A stretch of 64,000 bases of DNA from Arthrobacter castelli DSM 16402 (GTDB lineage Bacteria; Actinomycetota; Actinomycetes; Actinomycetales; Micrococcaceae): assembly GCF_000430705.1 (NCBI RefSeq), contig NZ_KE387201.1:43739-107738 (forward strand), in the 5' to 3' direction. The notes under the pieces were generated by a model. The model was not told where the DNA came from. It did not search any database and saw only the letters and a list, made by a program, of their open reading frames with translations. This document shows positions 26,789 through 35,024 of this stretch, one piece after another (the first letter of the stretch is position 1; each line of letters opens with the position of its first letter). The position numbers and the translations under genes were made by a program.

Positions 26789-27489
26789 AAGGGGACCGGC
26801 ATAAACGAAAAGCCACAAGTATCAGTCGGGCTCTCCGATGACACCAAGGTGCTGCACCGCATCAGTGAAGAACCGGCCACGCTCGGGATATTGCTTCCTC
26901 CGGTGGTTGCCGGAACCTCCACAGCGCTCTCAAGCATCAGTGTGGTGCTCAACTGCACCCGCCTGAACACTTTCAAGGCTCCGGCCGGGTCATCCGATAC
27001 CACTTCAGAAGAGCATGACGGGGTGCGCCGGACCGGGGATCCATAGGGTCAAATGAGAATGCGTCAGCCGGCCAGGCACTATTGATCATTGAGATTTGAT
27101 AGCCGGCAAGGTCGTCCCCATTACGCGTCTCTCCGAGTCTGCCCTATGCGTCTCCATAGAAAGTCTGGCTCGCCGCGATCCCGGGCAGCAGCACGACAAC
27201 CGGCCCACCCTGCCCAAAAACCCTTACACCAACACGTCCGCTGCATTCGACGACACCGGCGCCCGGCCCCCTTTGCATCCGTTTCGACGTATGGTGCCGC
27301 CAAGGCCACGCTGAGGCGACGAACAGGAAAATGCCACCGGCTCCACGGCGCCACCAAACGGGACCGATCCACATCGCAGCTCCTGCTTCCATTGATCAGG
27401 AAACCAAGCCTATTGCCCACAGCAGCCTCTGGATATGATCACTGGGCCGGGCACGACAGATGCAGTTTCGCCTGCCTTAACCCACACCT
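26789..27489. other. Gap between arsenic operon and copper module 1
   Basis: About 700 bases without a secure gene. A frame of about 80 codons right after the operon (GLSDDTKVLHRISEEPATLG) has coding-like composition, but its only well-placed start would be ATA. It may be an altered gene. On the minus strand a short hydrophobic frame (from about 27374, MWIGPVWWRRGAGGIFLF) has a GCAGGAG site but looks degenerate. Confidence 0.3.
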
Positions 27490-27531
27490 TTGCGACGCAG
27501 AAGCAACAGTGACTACTATGGTCCATAGTAG
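27490..27531 (+). promoter_or_regulatory. Promoter overlapped by BlaI-type operator, site 1
   Basis: A TTGCGA (27490-27495), an 18-base spacer and TACTAT (27514-27519) form a promoter. Its -10 lies inside the perfect 19-base palindrome CTACTATGGTCCATAGTAG (27513-27531). The ribosome binding site GAGGAGG follows 4 bases later. A repressor bound here would block transcription of the Met/His-rich protein operon. Confidence 0.75.
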
Positions 27532-27549
27532 ATAGAGGAGGAGGCGTTC

Positions 27550-27885
27550 ATGCGCTCTCGCAAGTGGACCTTGATAACAGCCGCCGCCGGATTGATCGTT
27601 GCCGGTGTTGCCGCCCCGGCGATCGCTGCGGGGGACGCAAATGCTGATGTCGACACCGTCGCTTCAGTATCTGAGCACCATGAAACGAACGGGCCGGAAC
27701 GTATGCCTGGGATGGCGGGTATGCATCAGCAGATGATGCGGCAGATGCCACAGATGGCCGATATGCACAAGAAAATGATGCAGCAGGTCCCGCAGATGGC
27801 TCAGATGCATGAGCACATGATGGCAAACCAGACAGCCGGTCCTGCAGCACCGTCCCGGACAACCGGCCAGGGAGAACAACCGTGA
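27550..27885 (+). CDS. Met/His-rich secreted protein, likely copper-binding
   Basis: The 111-residue product has a Sec signal peptide (KWTLITAAAGLIVAGVAAPAIAA, cleavage after about residue 27) and then a region dominated by Met, His and Gln. It contains three imperfect repeats (MHQQMMRQMPQMAD, MHKKMMQQVPQMAQ, MHEHMMAN). Such Met/His arrays bind Cu(I)/Cu(II) outside the membrane. It directly follows operator site 1 and overlaps the next gene, heading the operon that includes the CopD-CtaG fusion. No named family recognised. Confidence 0.7.
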   Translation: MRSRKWTLITAAAGLIVAGVAAPAIAAGDANADVDTVASVSEHHETNGPERMPGMAGMHQQMMRQMPQMADMHKKMMQQVPQMAQMHEHMMANQTAGPAAPSRTTGQGEQP

Positions 27886-28115
27886 TCGACGTGCTCTATA
27901 TTCTTGCCCTGCTGGCCTGCCCTGTTGGTATGGGCCTGATGATGTGGTTCATGATGCGGGGCAACAAGAACAATCCCGCTTCGTCTCCATCGCCCGCCAC
28001 TGAGACGGAGCTGATCCGGTTACGTGCCGAAGTGGAGCAATTGAAGACCGGCGAACGGGACACCGGCAACCTCCCGGCGGCACCGCCTGCCGTGGATGTG
28101 CGGCACCATGAGTGA
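27882..28115 (+). CDS. Small one-segment membrane protein
   Basis: The 77-residue product starts with GTG inside the stop of the previous gene (GTGA). It has one membrane helix with Met/Cys (YILALLACPVGMGLMMWFMM), then a short coiled-coil (ETELIRLRAEVEQLKT). Homologues with the pattern CPxGMGxMMW occur next to copper genes in actinobacteria. It may act with the preceding Met/His-rich protein. Function unknown. Confidence 0.65.
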   Translation: MIDVLYILALLACPVGMGLMMWFMMRGNKNNPASSPSPATETELIRLRAEVEQLKTGERDTGNLPAAPPAVDVRHHE

Positions 28116-28359
28116 ATGGATGTCGGCGGCGCTGATTCTTGTGCTCTCGGTGGTCTTGACATACTTTTTCTGTCTGCGTCCAATGAAACAGGGCTGGTGT
28201 GCTGCGGTGAAGACAGACCCGGTGATCACGGCCCAGTCCGGGCCGGACGCGGATGCCGAAATCAGACGGCTGCGTGATGAGATCTCAGCCCTGCGGGCGG
28301 CAGAATCAGGATCCGCCAACCTTCCCGGTGCCCGGCAAACGTATCCGGGCGGCCATTAA
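28108..28359 (+). CDS. Small membrane protein with Cys pair and coiled coil
   Basis: The 83-residue product has one helix (ALILVLSVVLTYFFCLRP), a second Cys (QGWCAAV) and a coiled-coil (DAEIRRLRDEISALRAAE). It overlaps the previous gene by 8 bases and resembles it in layout, suggesting an ancient duplication. Function unknown; inferred member of copper module 1. Confidence 0.6.
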   Translation: MSEWMSAALILVLSVVLTYFFCLRPMKQGWCAAVKTDPVITAQSGPDADAEIRRLRDEISALRAAESGSANLPGARQTYPGGH

Positions 28360-28471
28360 AGGCCCACCAGGCACCAAAACGGTATTCATATTGGAAACCC
28401 TCTCCTGATGCTATGAGTTCCAAAATCGCTGAACGGATGATGTACAACCACATGCATTTGCAGCTCTCTCC

Positions 28472-30352
28472 GTGATCGGTCATTTCCCGGCGGTCGCCGG
28501 CCCGGCAGTGACCGTATTAGTGCCCCTGCACGGTGGCTCTGAAACACTCACAGATACGAACCAGTTTGTGGTCTGGGCGCTGCCGGCGGCAAAGTTCGTA
28601 TTCAATATCTCGGCCGCAGCCGTCATTGGCTCCTTGATACTGGCCTGCGCGGCAATGAACCCGCGCAGCCGTGCATATCTCAGGGCGCTGAACTTCGCCG
28701 GGGCATCAGCCGTGGTGTGGACGATCGCTTCCATAGTCACTGCTGTTCTGGCTTATCTGGATGCAGCGGATGAGATGTTTGCATTCGATAGGTTCTTCGG
28801 CCAGAAGCTCGCCCTGTTTTTTAGCAGTATCGGCCTCGGGCAGACCTGGCTGGTCACCACGGTGCTCGCCGCTGTTGTCACGATGCTCTGTTTCGCCGTC
28901 CGCGGCGTTGGAGCCGTGGCACTCGTCGCAGCGGTCGCCGTCATGGGATTAGTGCCACTGACCTTGAACGTGCACCCGAATTACGGCGAGGGGCACGAAG
29001 CCGGCATGGCCGCTCTGGGTTTCCATACAATTTCAGCCGCTGTCTGGCTCGGCGGCCTCATGACCCTTGTCGTACTGCGCCCGGTACTGGACACTAAGCA
29101 ACTGAGCGTTATTGTCAGGCGCTACTCGACCCTGGCGCTGATCGCCTTCGTCCTGCTGGCCGGTTCCGGCTTCCTCCGGGCACAGGCCACCGTTGGCACA
29201 CTGGAAAACCTGTTGTCACCCTTCGGAATCCTGATACTGGTCAAGGTCTTCGCGGCAATTGCACTGGGCATCATGGGGCTGCTCCAGCGGCGCTGGTTCA
29301 TCGCACGGATGGAGCGCAGCACACCAAGCGGGTCCCGCTATTTTTGGGCACTGGTGGCCGCCGAACTCCTCCTTATGGGTCTGGCCTCCGCCGTAGCCGT
29401 CACACTGGTCCAGGTTGACACACCGGTGCCCGATACCCCGGTCAACTTCGGCACCCTCGCTGAAGGCATGGCGGGGCAACAACTGCCTGCCGAGCCCGGC
29501 ATTTCCGGGTTCCTCTCGGAATTTGGATTTGATCCTGTTTGGGCCGTCCTGTGTGCTGCCGGGATGTTCTTCTACCTGGCAGCCCTGAGGCGCCTGCGCG
29601 GGCCGGTTGTGAACTGGCCGGCGCAGCGCACAGTCTGCTGGACCGCAGGGTTGTTATTGCTGTTCTACGTCACCAACGGCGGCTTGAACGTTTACCAGAA
29701 TTTTCTCTTCAGCGCAGAAGTGCTCCTCCAGATGAGCCTTACGGCGATCATTCCGCTGCTGCTGATTGCAGGACGGCCTGTATCCCTGGCATTACGGGCA
29801 GCCAACCGGCGAAGCGACGGCAGCCGGGGCGTACGGGAATGGATTGATGCTGTGGCTGGCTCGCCGCTTTCCACGGTGGCCACAAACCCTCATCTGGCCG
29901 CCGGCATCCTGGGCTTCTCGTCCCTCATCTTCTACTACTCGCCACTGCACCAATGGGCCGCCGCCGACCCCATTGGCCACCAGTGGATGCTTGCGTACTT
30001 CCTCTTCATCGGCTGTGCTTTTGCGAACTCGATTATGCGCACGGTATGGAGCCGTGTGGAACGGCCGTGGCGACCTTGGTATGCCGTCCCGGCAGTGATG
30101 ATGATCCACGTCTTTCTCGGCCTGGCGATGGTCGGCGGCTCCCGCCTTTTTTCACCTGGCTGGTACGCGGCGATGGATGAACCATGGGGTATCGAACCAA
30201 TGGCAGATCAGCAGCTTGGGGGGTGGTATCTGCTCATTCTGGGAACCGTTCAGGCATCCGTGCTCGCTCTTCTGCTGGTTAAACGGAGCCGTCCGGTGAA
30301 CGCACCCGGGTTTGACCCTGGTCTGCCGGCGTCGTCAAAGACACGACCGTGA
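28472..30352 (+). CDS. CopD-CtaG fusion membrane protein
   Basis: The 626-residue product joins two domains. The N-terminal half (about 1-320) is CopD-like, with segments carrying HPNYGEGHEAGMAALGFH and AAVWLGGLMTLV. The C-terminal half (about 345-600) is a caa3-type CtaG cytochrome oxidase assembly domain (NFGTLAEGMAGQQLP linker, MIHVFLGLAMVGGSRL, DQQLGGWYLLI). CopD imports or handles copper and CtaG delivers it to cytochrome oxidase, so the fusion may route copper to the respiratory chain. The start is GTG at 28472. It follows three small copper genes and ends in a terminator. Confidence 0.85.
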   Translation: MIGHFPAVAGPAVTVLVPLHGGSETLTDTNQFVVWALPAAKFVFNISAAAVIGSLILACAAMNPRSRAYLRALNFAGASAVVWTIASIVTAVLAYLDAADEMFAFDRFFGQKLALFFSSIGLGQTWLVTTVLAAVVTMLCFAVRGVGAVALVAAVAVMGLVPLTLNVHPNYGEGHEAGMAALGFHTISAAVWLGGLMTLVVLRPVLDTKQLSVIVRRYSTLALIAFVLLAGSGFLRAQATVGTLENLLSPFGILILVKVFAAIALGIMGLLQRRWFIARMERSTPSGSRYFWALVAAELLLMGLASAVAVTLVQVDTPVPDTPVNFGTLAEGMAGQQLPAEPGISGFLSEFGFDPVWAVLCAAGMFFYLAALRRLRGPVVNWPAQRTVCWTAGLLLLFYVTNGGLNVYQNFLFSAEVLLQMSLTAIIPLLLIAGRPVSLALRAANRRSDGSRGVREWIDAVAGSPLSTVATNPHLAAGILGFSSLIFYYSPLHQWAAADPIGHQWMLAYFLFIGCAFANSIMRTVWSRVERPWRPWYAVPAVMMIHVFLGLAMVGGSRLFSPGWYAAMDEPWGIEPMADQQLGGWYLLILGTVQASVLALLLVKRSRPVNAPGFDPGLPASSKTRP

Positions 30353-30395
30353 GCCGACCGGCAACGGAAAACACAGCCTGATGTCCTCCTTGGCC

Positions 30396-30423
30396 GGAAG
30401 AGCCGGTCCGCTCTTCCGTCTTT
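30396..30423 (+). terminator. Terminator after the CopD-CtaG gene
   Basis: GGAAGAGC and GCTCTTCC (30396-30403, 30410-30417) form an 8-bp stem with a 6-base loop, followed by GTCTTT on the plus strand. It separates the operon from the convergent M56 peptidase gene. Confidence 0.65.
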
Positions 30424-31375
30424 AGAAGCAGGGACCGGTTGGGCAGGGAAGCCCGGCGCCCATCGCGGGAACAGCGAGGACCGCAACAGGCACGGCAATC
30501 AGGGCGAACAAGGCCGCGGTGGCGGCAGTGGCACGCGCCGGACCCAGCGGGTCGGCGGGAGCCGAAAGCCGTTGCACCCGCATCAATACTGTTTCACCAC
30601 CGGCGGCCAGAGTGGCGGCAGGGGCAGCACTCCGTTCAGCCAGGCGGACCAGAGCGGCAGCAACGGTCAGCCGGGGGCTGTTCCGGACCGCCTGATCATC
30701 GGCCAGCATCTCAACAAGACGGAAAATTTCCGCCCGCGCGGTACGGAAAACACTTACCCGGGGAGAAGCGTGCTGCAGGGCTTCTGCTCCTGCCAGGATC
30801 AGGTGGTGTCGCCCCCGCAGGTGCGCGCGTTCATGGGCCAGCACTGCGGCGAACTGGGCATCATCGAGCGCATCTAGGGCGGCGGTGGTGAAGACGATCC
30901 TCTGGTGACGCCCCGGCAGGCAATATGCGGCCGCCGCGGAGTGCTCCACGACCAGAGCCTCGCCACTTTGATGACGGCGGGCCACCATGCCCAGTGCATC
31001 CAACTGCTGGCCACGGGTCTTGCGGGCGGCAAGCAGCCTGCGGATAAGACAATACCCAATCCGCATGATCACCGTAATGGCCAATACCGCCCCCGTGGCG
31101 CTTACCGCAGCGCCGCCCGGAGTCGCATACCGGGCCTGCAGGGCCATGGCACAGGCTTCAAGCAGCGAGGCTACATCCGTAGTCCAGGGAATCGTCGGAA
31201 CCGCGAGTGAGAAACCCGCCAAGACTGCTGCGAGCACCAGCGAAGCTGTCAAAGACTGCCACGCCAGAATACCCAGAAGCGGAGAGCGGTCCAACCAGCC
31301 ACAGCGGCGCAGCAGCGTCGGACCCAACACTGCCATGGCGAGGATGAAGGCAAGGAGCGCGACAGATGCTGTCAT
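30422..31375 (-). CDS. M56-family membrane metallopeptidase, BlaR1-like without sensor
   Basis: The 317-residue product has three to four N-terminal membrane segments and a cytoplasmic zinc-peptidase domain with HERAH (AVLAHERAHLRGRHH, near residue 190). It ends soon after a last membrane segment with an extracytoplasmic tail GLPCPTGPCF. BlaR1/MecR1 relatives cleave their BlaI partner on signal, but here there is no penicillin-binding domain. The tail's CX4C could be a metal-sensing site (inference). It overlaps the BlaI gene by 4 bases. Confidence 0.85.
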   Translation of the reverse strand: MTASVALLAFILAMAVLGPTLLRRCGWLDRSPLLGILAWQSLTASLVLAAVLAGFSLAVPTIPWTTDVASLLEACAMALQARYATPGGAAVSATGAVLAITVIMRIGYCLIRRLLAARKTRGQQLDALGMVARRHQSGEALVVEHSAAAAYCLPGRHQRIVFTTAALDALDDAQFAAVLAHERAHLRGRHHLILAGAEALQHASPRVSVFRTARAEIFRLVEMLADDQAVRNSPRLTVAAALVRLAERSAAPAATLAAGGETVLMRVQRLSAPADPLGPARATAATAALFALIAVPVAVLAVPAMGAGLPCPTGPCF

Positions 31376-31758
31376 GACCGGTCCGTCTCATCGCCGGGAA
31401 CCTGCTCACCCAACGCCTGCCTCAATAATGCAACGTTCTCTGAGGGAATCGTCTCCAAAAAGTGCAGGAGTGCCGCCGAGGGATCATCGCTGGAGGCCAG
31501 CACCTGCCCCATCATGGCGGCCGTGTACTGGTCCCGGGGCTGCGCCGCCCGGTAGCGGTATGCCCTGCCGTCCTTTTCCCTGACAAGCAGCCCCTTTCGG
31601 CGCAAATTGTCCATCACTGTCATCACAGTGGTGTAAGCCAGCGGACGCCCCTCATGGAGGTCTTCAAGAACCTCGCGAACAGCCACTGCACGATCCAGCG
31701 ACCATATGTGTTCCATCACCACCGCCTCCAGCTCTCCAAGCTGAACCAATTCCCCCAC
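31372..31758 (-). CDS. BlaI/MecI/CopY-family repressor (copy 1)
   Basis: The 128-residue winged-helix protein starts MGELVQLGELEAVVMEHIWS and has the family recognition segment LAYTTVMTVMDNLRRKGLLVREKDGRAYRYRA. The C-terminal dimerisation part ends HFLETIPSENVALLRQALGE. Family members bind palindromes with TACTA half-sites and are inactivated by an M56 peptidase or by metal. Six CTACTA-N7-TAGTAG palindromes lie in the neighbourhood. It is coupled to the M56 gene. Confidence 0.9.
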   Translation of the reverse strand: MGELVQLGELEAVVMEHIWSLDRAVAVREVLEDLHEGRPLAYTTVMTVMDNLRRKGLLVREKDGRAYRYRAAQPRDQYTAAMMGQVLASSDDPSAALLHFLETIPSENVALLRQALGEQVPGDETDRS

Positions 31759-31874
31759 CTCTCTAAACCACCGGTCACGGCCTCACAACCGTCTTCTTCC
31801 ATCTTCCATAGTAGCCGCCGGAACCGGGGAACAGCCCAGGATGGATTCCCATCCATAGACGTTACCCGGCTTAT

Positions 31875-31893
31875 CTACTATTGGCGATAGTAG
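31875..31893. promoter_or_regulatory. BlaI-type operator, site 2
   Basis: CTACTATTGGCGATAGTAG is a 19-base palindrome with perfect CTACTA/TAGTAG arms. It lies between the BlaI copy 1 gene and the SHOCT gene, 41 bases before the latter. A lone half-site CATAGTAG occurs at about 31807, nearer the BlaI start. It should control the SHOCT gene and perhaps the repressor itself. Confidence 0.75.
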
Positions 31894-31933
31894 TAATTCC
31901 TGGAAAGAATTTGATGCTGGCATGTGAGGAGTG

Positions 31934-32176
31934 ATGGACATGGGAGGCATGATGGGCGGCGCCATGATTTGGGCGGTCCTGGTGTTGCTGTTGCTGGCCG
32001 CAGGCGCGGTGGCCGTGATCGTCCTGGCCATTCGGGCCGGCCGGCAGGGAACGCCCCGGCCTGGTGGAACTTCCGGCTCTGATGAGGCGCATAACGACCT
32101 GCGGCGCCGTTATGCCGCCGGAGAGATTGATGACGAAGAGTACCAACACCGTCGGGAAGCGCTGGGCAGCGACTGA
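31934..32176 (+). CDS. SHOCT-domain small membrane protein
   Basis: The 80-residue product has a Met/Gly-rich start (MDMGGMMGGAMIW), one membrane segment and a SHOCT-type tail (NDLRRRYAAGEIDDEEYQHRREAL). It is a paralogue of the SHOCT protein at 16921. GAGGA lies just upstream, so ATG 31934 or ATG 31940 is the start; 31931 GTG is less likely. It follows operator site 2. Confidence 0.8.
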   Translation: MDMGGMMGGAMIWAVLVLLLLAAGAVAVIVLAIRAGRQGTPRPGGTSGSDEAHNDLRRRYAAGEIDDEEYQHRREALGSD

Positions 32177-32206
32177 TGAAGGGCGCCGCTGCCCTCGCAG
32201 ATCCGG

Positions 32207-32845
32207 TTAGCCGTCCACGCCGCCCGAGCATGCCGCTCCGGGTTCGGGGGTTTGTGGGCCCTGCGCATAGGCGGCAATAAATGGTTCCAAACGTTGGTCG
32301 CCGGCACCGTCCAGGGAGACCTGAGTGCCCCAGGCCGTGGCCTTCAACGGAGCCTGCTGTCCCGGATACGGGCTCAGGAGGACGTAACTTCTGGACTCCG
32401 TCAGGTCGGCGAGCTGCTCCACCTGCGCCTCGGGCAGGTCTTGACTGTAGGTGAGCCAGACGGCTCCATGTTCGAGGGAGTGTATGGCCCGTTTTTCATC
32501 AACCGGTGAGGTATAGGTGCCGCAATTGGTCCACACGGGTGCATGATCGCCGCCGGCACCGGGGGTCTGCTCGTAGTTGACGGACTCCCGGACATGGGTG
32601 CGCGACAAGTCATCGAAGGTTCGGACACCTTCGATCGGTTTACCCGCCGCTTCCTCAACAGCGGCCTGCCGCTGCGCCTCTCCGACGAGGACGAAGGCCA
32701 CCGCGCCGATCAGCGCCGCAACGACCAGCGACGAGATGCCGTAGACGAGGAATTTTTGGCGCCGTTCGGCAGCCTGCTGACGGGCCCGGATTGCAGCTGA
32801 TTTGGCCCGTCGTCCCTCGCTGGTTTGTCGCTTTGTGTTTGCCAC
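32207..32845 (-). CDS. DUF3105 membrane-anchored protein
   Basis: The 212-residue product has a basic N-terminus, one membrane segment (about 33-54) and an extracytoplasmic DUF3105 domain. This contains VNYEQTPGAGGDHAPVWTNCGTY, HSLEHGAVWLTY and the C-terminal ACSGG. The conserved His residues suggest metal binding; the function is unknown. It is downstream of lgt and the BNR-type gene on the same strand, probably one operon. Confidence 0.85.
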   Translation of the reverse strand: MANTKRQTSEGRRAKSAAIRARQQAAERRQKFLVYGISSLVVAALIGAVAFVLVGEAQRQAAVEEAAGKPIEGVRTFDDLSRTHVRESVNYEQTPGAGGDHAPVWTNCGTYTSPVDEKRAIHSLEHGAVWLTYSQDLPEAQVEQLADLTESRSYVLLSPYPGQQAPLKATAWGTQVSLDGAGDQRLEPFIAAYAQGPQTPEPGAACSGGVDG

Positions 32846-32887
32846 TTGACCTATTCCTACTCTCTTGTCGATAAAAGCGCTGTCCGG

Positions 32888-33793
32888 CTATGGGAGGCCG
32901 GCCGGAGAATTGTCGGCATGCTTTTCGGGGGTTCGCTCCGGATGTGCACGGGACCGTTCGCGGGATCTGCGATGGAAGAACACCGCCAGCGCGGCCACAA
33001 AGACCAGGCCGGATACCCAGGTGTTGACGCGCGCTCCGAGGATGAGGTTCGCCGGATCCGTTCGCATCAGTTCGATGAAGAACCGTCCGGCGGTGTACAG
33101 GACGGCATAGAGCGCCAACACCGCACCGGCTCCAATATGCCGCTTCCGGTCGATCAGCAGCAGGATAAGGCCGGCAGCCAAGGTCCACAGCGATTCGTAG
33201 AGGAAGGCTGGGTGGAAGTAGCCCAGCACGACGGGATTGCCGGCAGCATCCAGGACGGCGCGGCCGGCGGCCATCTCGTGGATCTCCAGCTTCCAGGGAA
33301 GGTCGGTTGGTTCACCGTAGAGTTCGTTGTTGAACCAGTTTCCCCACCGGCCCAGCGACTGGGCAAACAGTAAACCGGGCGCGGCTGAGTCGGCGAAGGC
33401 AAGAAACGATACGTTGTTCCGCCGGCAGCCGATCCACGCGCCCAGTGCCCCCAAGGCAACTGCGCCCCAGATGCCGAGGCCGCCTTCCCAGATTTTCAGC
33501 GCATCCCAAGGGTTTCGGCCGGGTGCGAAGTACAGCTGCGGGTCCGTCATGACGTGGTAGATCCGTCCGCCCACAATTCCGAAGGGTACAGCCCAGACGA
33601 TGATGTCGAATGTCGTGCCGGCAGCGGCTCCGCGGGCCACAAACCTGCGCTCGGTCAGGTAGGCGCCCAGCACAATCCCTGCAAGAATGCACAGTGCATA
33701 GAAATGGATCATCACCGGGCCCAGGTTGAAAGCACTCAGAGTTGGCGAAGGTATATAGGTTTCTGTTCCGGAGAGAACAGCAGCAGTTATCAC
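32888..33793 (-). CDS. lgt: Prolipoprotein diacylglyceryl transferase (accessory copy)
   Basis: The 301-residue, seven-segment membrane enzyme has the Lgt signature SLGRWGNWFNNELYGEPT and the GGRIYHV segment. It attaches diacylglycerol to the lipobox Cys of prelipoproteins. It starts with GTG, with GGAG about 10 bases upstream, and follows a lipoprotein gene by 12 bases. The housekeeping lgt is expected elsewhere in the genome, so this is likely an island-borne extra copy serving the island's lipoproteins. Confidence 0.93.
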   Translation of the reverse strand: MITAAVLSGTETYIPSPTLSAFNLGPVMIHFYALCILAGIVLGAYLTERRFVARGAAAGTTFDIIVWAVPFGIVGGRIYHVMTDPQLYFAPGRNPWDALKIWEGGLGIWGAVALGALGAWIGCRRNNVSFLAFADSAAPGLLFAQSLGRWGNWFNNELYGEPTDLPWKLEIHEMAAGRAVLDAAGNPVVLGYFHPAFLYESLWTLAAGLILLLIDRKRHIGAGAVLALYAVLYTAGRFFIELMRTDPANLILGARVNTWVSGLVFVAALAVFFHRRSRERSRAHPERTPEKHADNSPAGLP

Positions 33794-33805
33794 AGGTATG
33801 CTCCG

Positions 33806-34716
33806 CTAATCATCGGTATCTATTGCGGCGAAGGTATTCCCGTCGCCGGAGACCTGCACTTTCTCGGGCGTGGCTATCCACACCTTTAAGCCGCCGGTGT
33901 CGTTCTTCCTTGCCGCGATCGCGGCCGGCTGCGCCCGGATCGAACCGGTGCTGGTCCAGCTAAGACCTGCATCGCGGCTGAGGTGCACCTGCCCGTCGGG
34001 GGTGACGCCGACGACTGTTTCGGCGTTGGCGAACGCGGTGAACATCAAAAGAGGTGCCTCCGGCACGGCGGACCAGCTCTCCCAGGCGTCGGTGGAGCGC
34101 TGCAGACCCTGCTCTGTCGTTGCCAGGATCACCTCCGACCGTGGAGTTCCTGCCAGGTGGAAAGGTCGGACGTCTGTCGCCGACGGCTGCCAGTTTTCGC
34201 CCGCCTGGCTGGTCCGCAAGGTCCCGTCGAAGGCGACAATGCTGCCATTGGAGGTGGTGAGAGCATGGAAGTCGGAGTCGCCCTCCCGCGAGAGGACCGT
34301 CCAGGTTTGGCCGCCGTCGGTCGATTCGATCAACCCGACCGGGTTGGGCATATCGGTGCCCGGTCCCGGATGTCCGGAGGCGTAGTACTTTCCGGAGGCC
34401 GTGGCGGTGAAACCCATCAGGTCGATAGTGGGACCGATCTTATTCACCGGCCGGGCCGATACGTTAAACAGGCCGTCATGCGTGGCCAGCAGCACGTCCT
34501 CTGTTTCGGGATTTACGGTCATACCGTGGATATGGCCGCCGGGATAACCGTCCGCGTCAGCGGTGGAATGGGAATTTTCGGAGCCGGAACGGCTGTATCC
34601 GGAGGGGTCACGCCCCCGCTGGATGAGCCTGCGCACCCGGTCAGGAGTACCGCCGCGCCGAGCACGAGAGACAGGGACTTTGCTGCACGCCGCTGCCGCG
34701 ATGGAGATGAAGGCAT
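33806..34716 (-). pseudogene. BNR-repeat lipoprotein (F510_1955-type), frameshifted
   Basis: The reading frame from 34716 encodes a lipoprotein signal (SLVLGAAVLLTGCAGSSSGG). The beta-propeller part (GGHIHGMTVNPETED, LLATHDGLFNVSA, NPVGLIESTDGGQTWTV) lies in another frame. The change falls near 34575-34600, and restoring one base in the CCG/AAAA stretch would join them. The intact paralogue at 56339 has the same order. Either the gene is broken or the read has a base missing. Function unknown; such proteins accompany copper clusters. Confidence 0.8.
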
Positions 34717-34767
34717 TTCTCACTTTCGGAACTACTGATAAACGAAGACGAGAACACCCGCCCTCAA

Positions 34768-34786
34768 CTACTATAATGCATAGTAG
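34768..34786. promoter_or_regulatory. BlaI-type operator, site 3
   Basis: CTACTATAATGCATAGTAG has perfect 6-base CTACTA/TAGTAG arms and contains a TATAAT. It lies 52 bases before the BNR-lipoprotein start, suggesting control of the lipoprotein-lgt-DUF3105 operon. Confidence 0.78.
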
Positions 34787-34877
34787 ATGAAGCGGGAACC
34801 GCCCGCTGCGCCCCACAGCCCATGACGCGCGGCCGGGGATATGCCGCTTTAAGCGACGGAATTTCGCATTACTCTAT

Positions 34878-34896
34878 CTACTAACATGCATAGTAG
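34878..34896. promoter_or_regulatory. BlaI-type operator, site 4
   Basis: CTACTAACATGCATAGTAG keeps both CTACTA and TAGTAG arms. It lies 82 bases from site 3 and about 130 bases before tlpA, so the pair probably governs the two divergent operons. Confidence 0.75.
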
Positions 34897-34978
34897 TATG
34901 GCCGGAGCCTTTCCTCCTTCGCCCAACGAGACGTTGGCAGCCCTGATTTTGCCGCGAAGCGGAAGGGGTGTAAAAGTT

Positions 34979-34997
34979 GTACTACACGCTGTAGAAA
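34979..34997. promoter_or_regulatory. Degenerate BlaI-type operator, site 5
   Basis: GTACTACACGCTGTAGAAA has a good left arm and a weak right arm but the same 7-base spacing. Its inner CTACA-CGC-TGTAG is a perfect short palindrome resembling the TACA-TGTA core of CopY/BlaI boxes. It is 27 bases before the tlpA start. Confidence 0.45.
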
Positions 34998-35024
34998 TGT
35001 TGCGTGCCGATGGTTGGAGAGTAT

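Noticed and set aside
25556..26818. A 420-codon minus-strand frame opposite the arsenic flavoprotein
   Set aside because: Antisense of a high-GC gene. The sense strand has clear FAD motifs; the antisense has none.
27720..27815. Tandem nucleotide repeat
   Set aside because: The repetition is at the protein level (Met/His/Gln motifs of the copper-binding protein) and does not form an independent DNA repeat.
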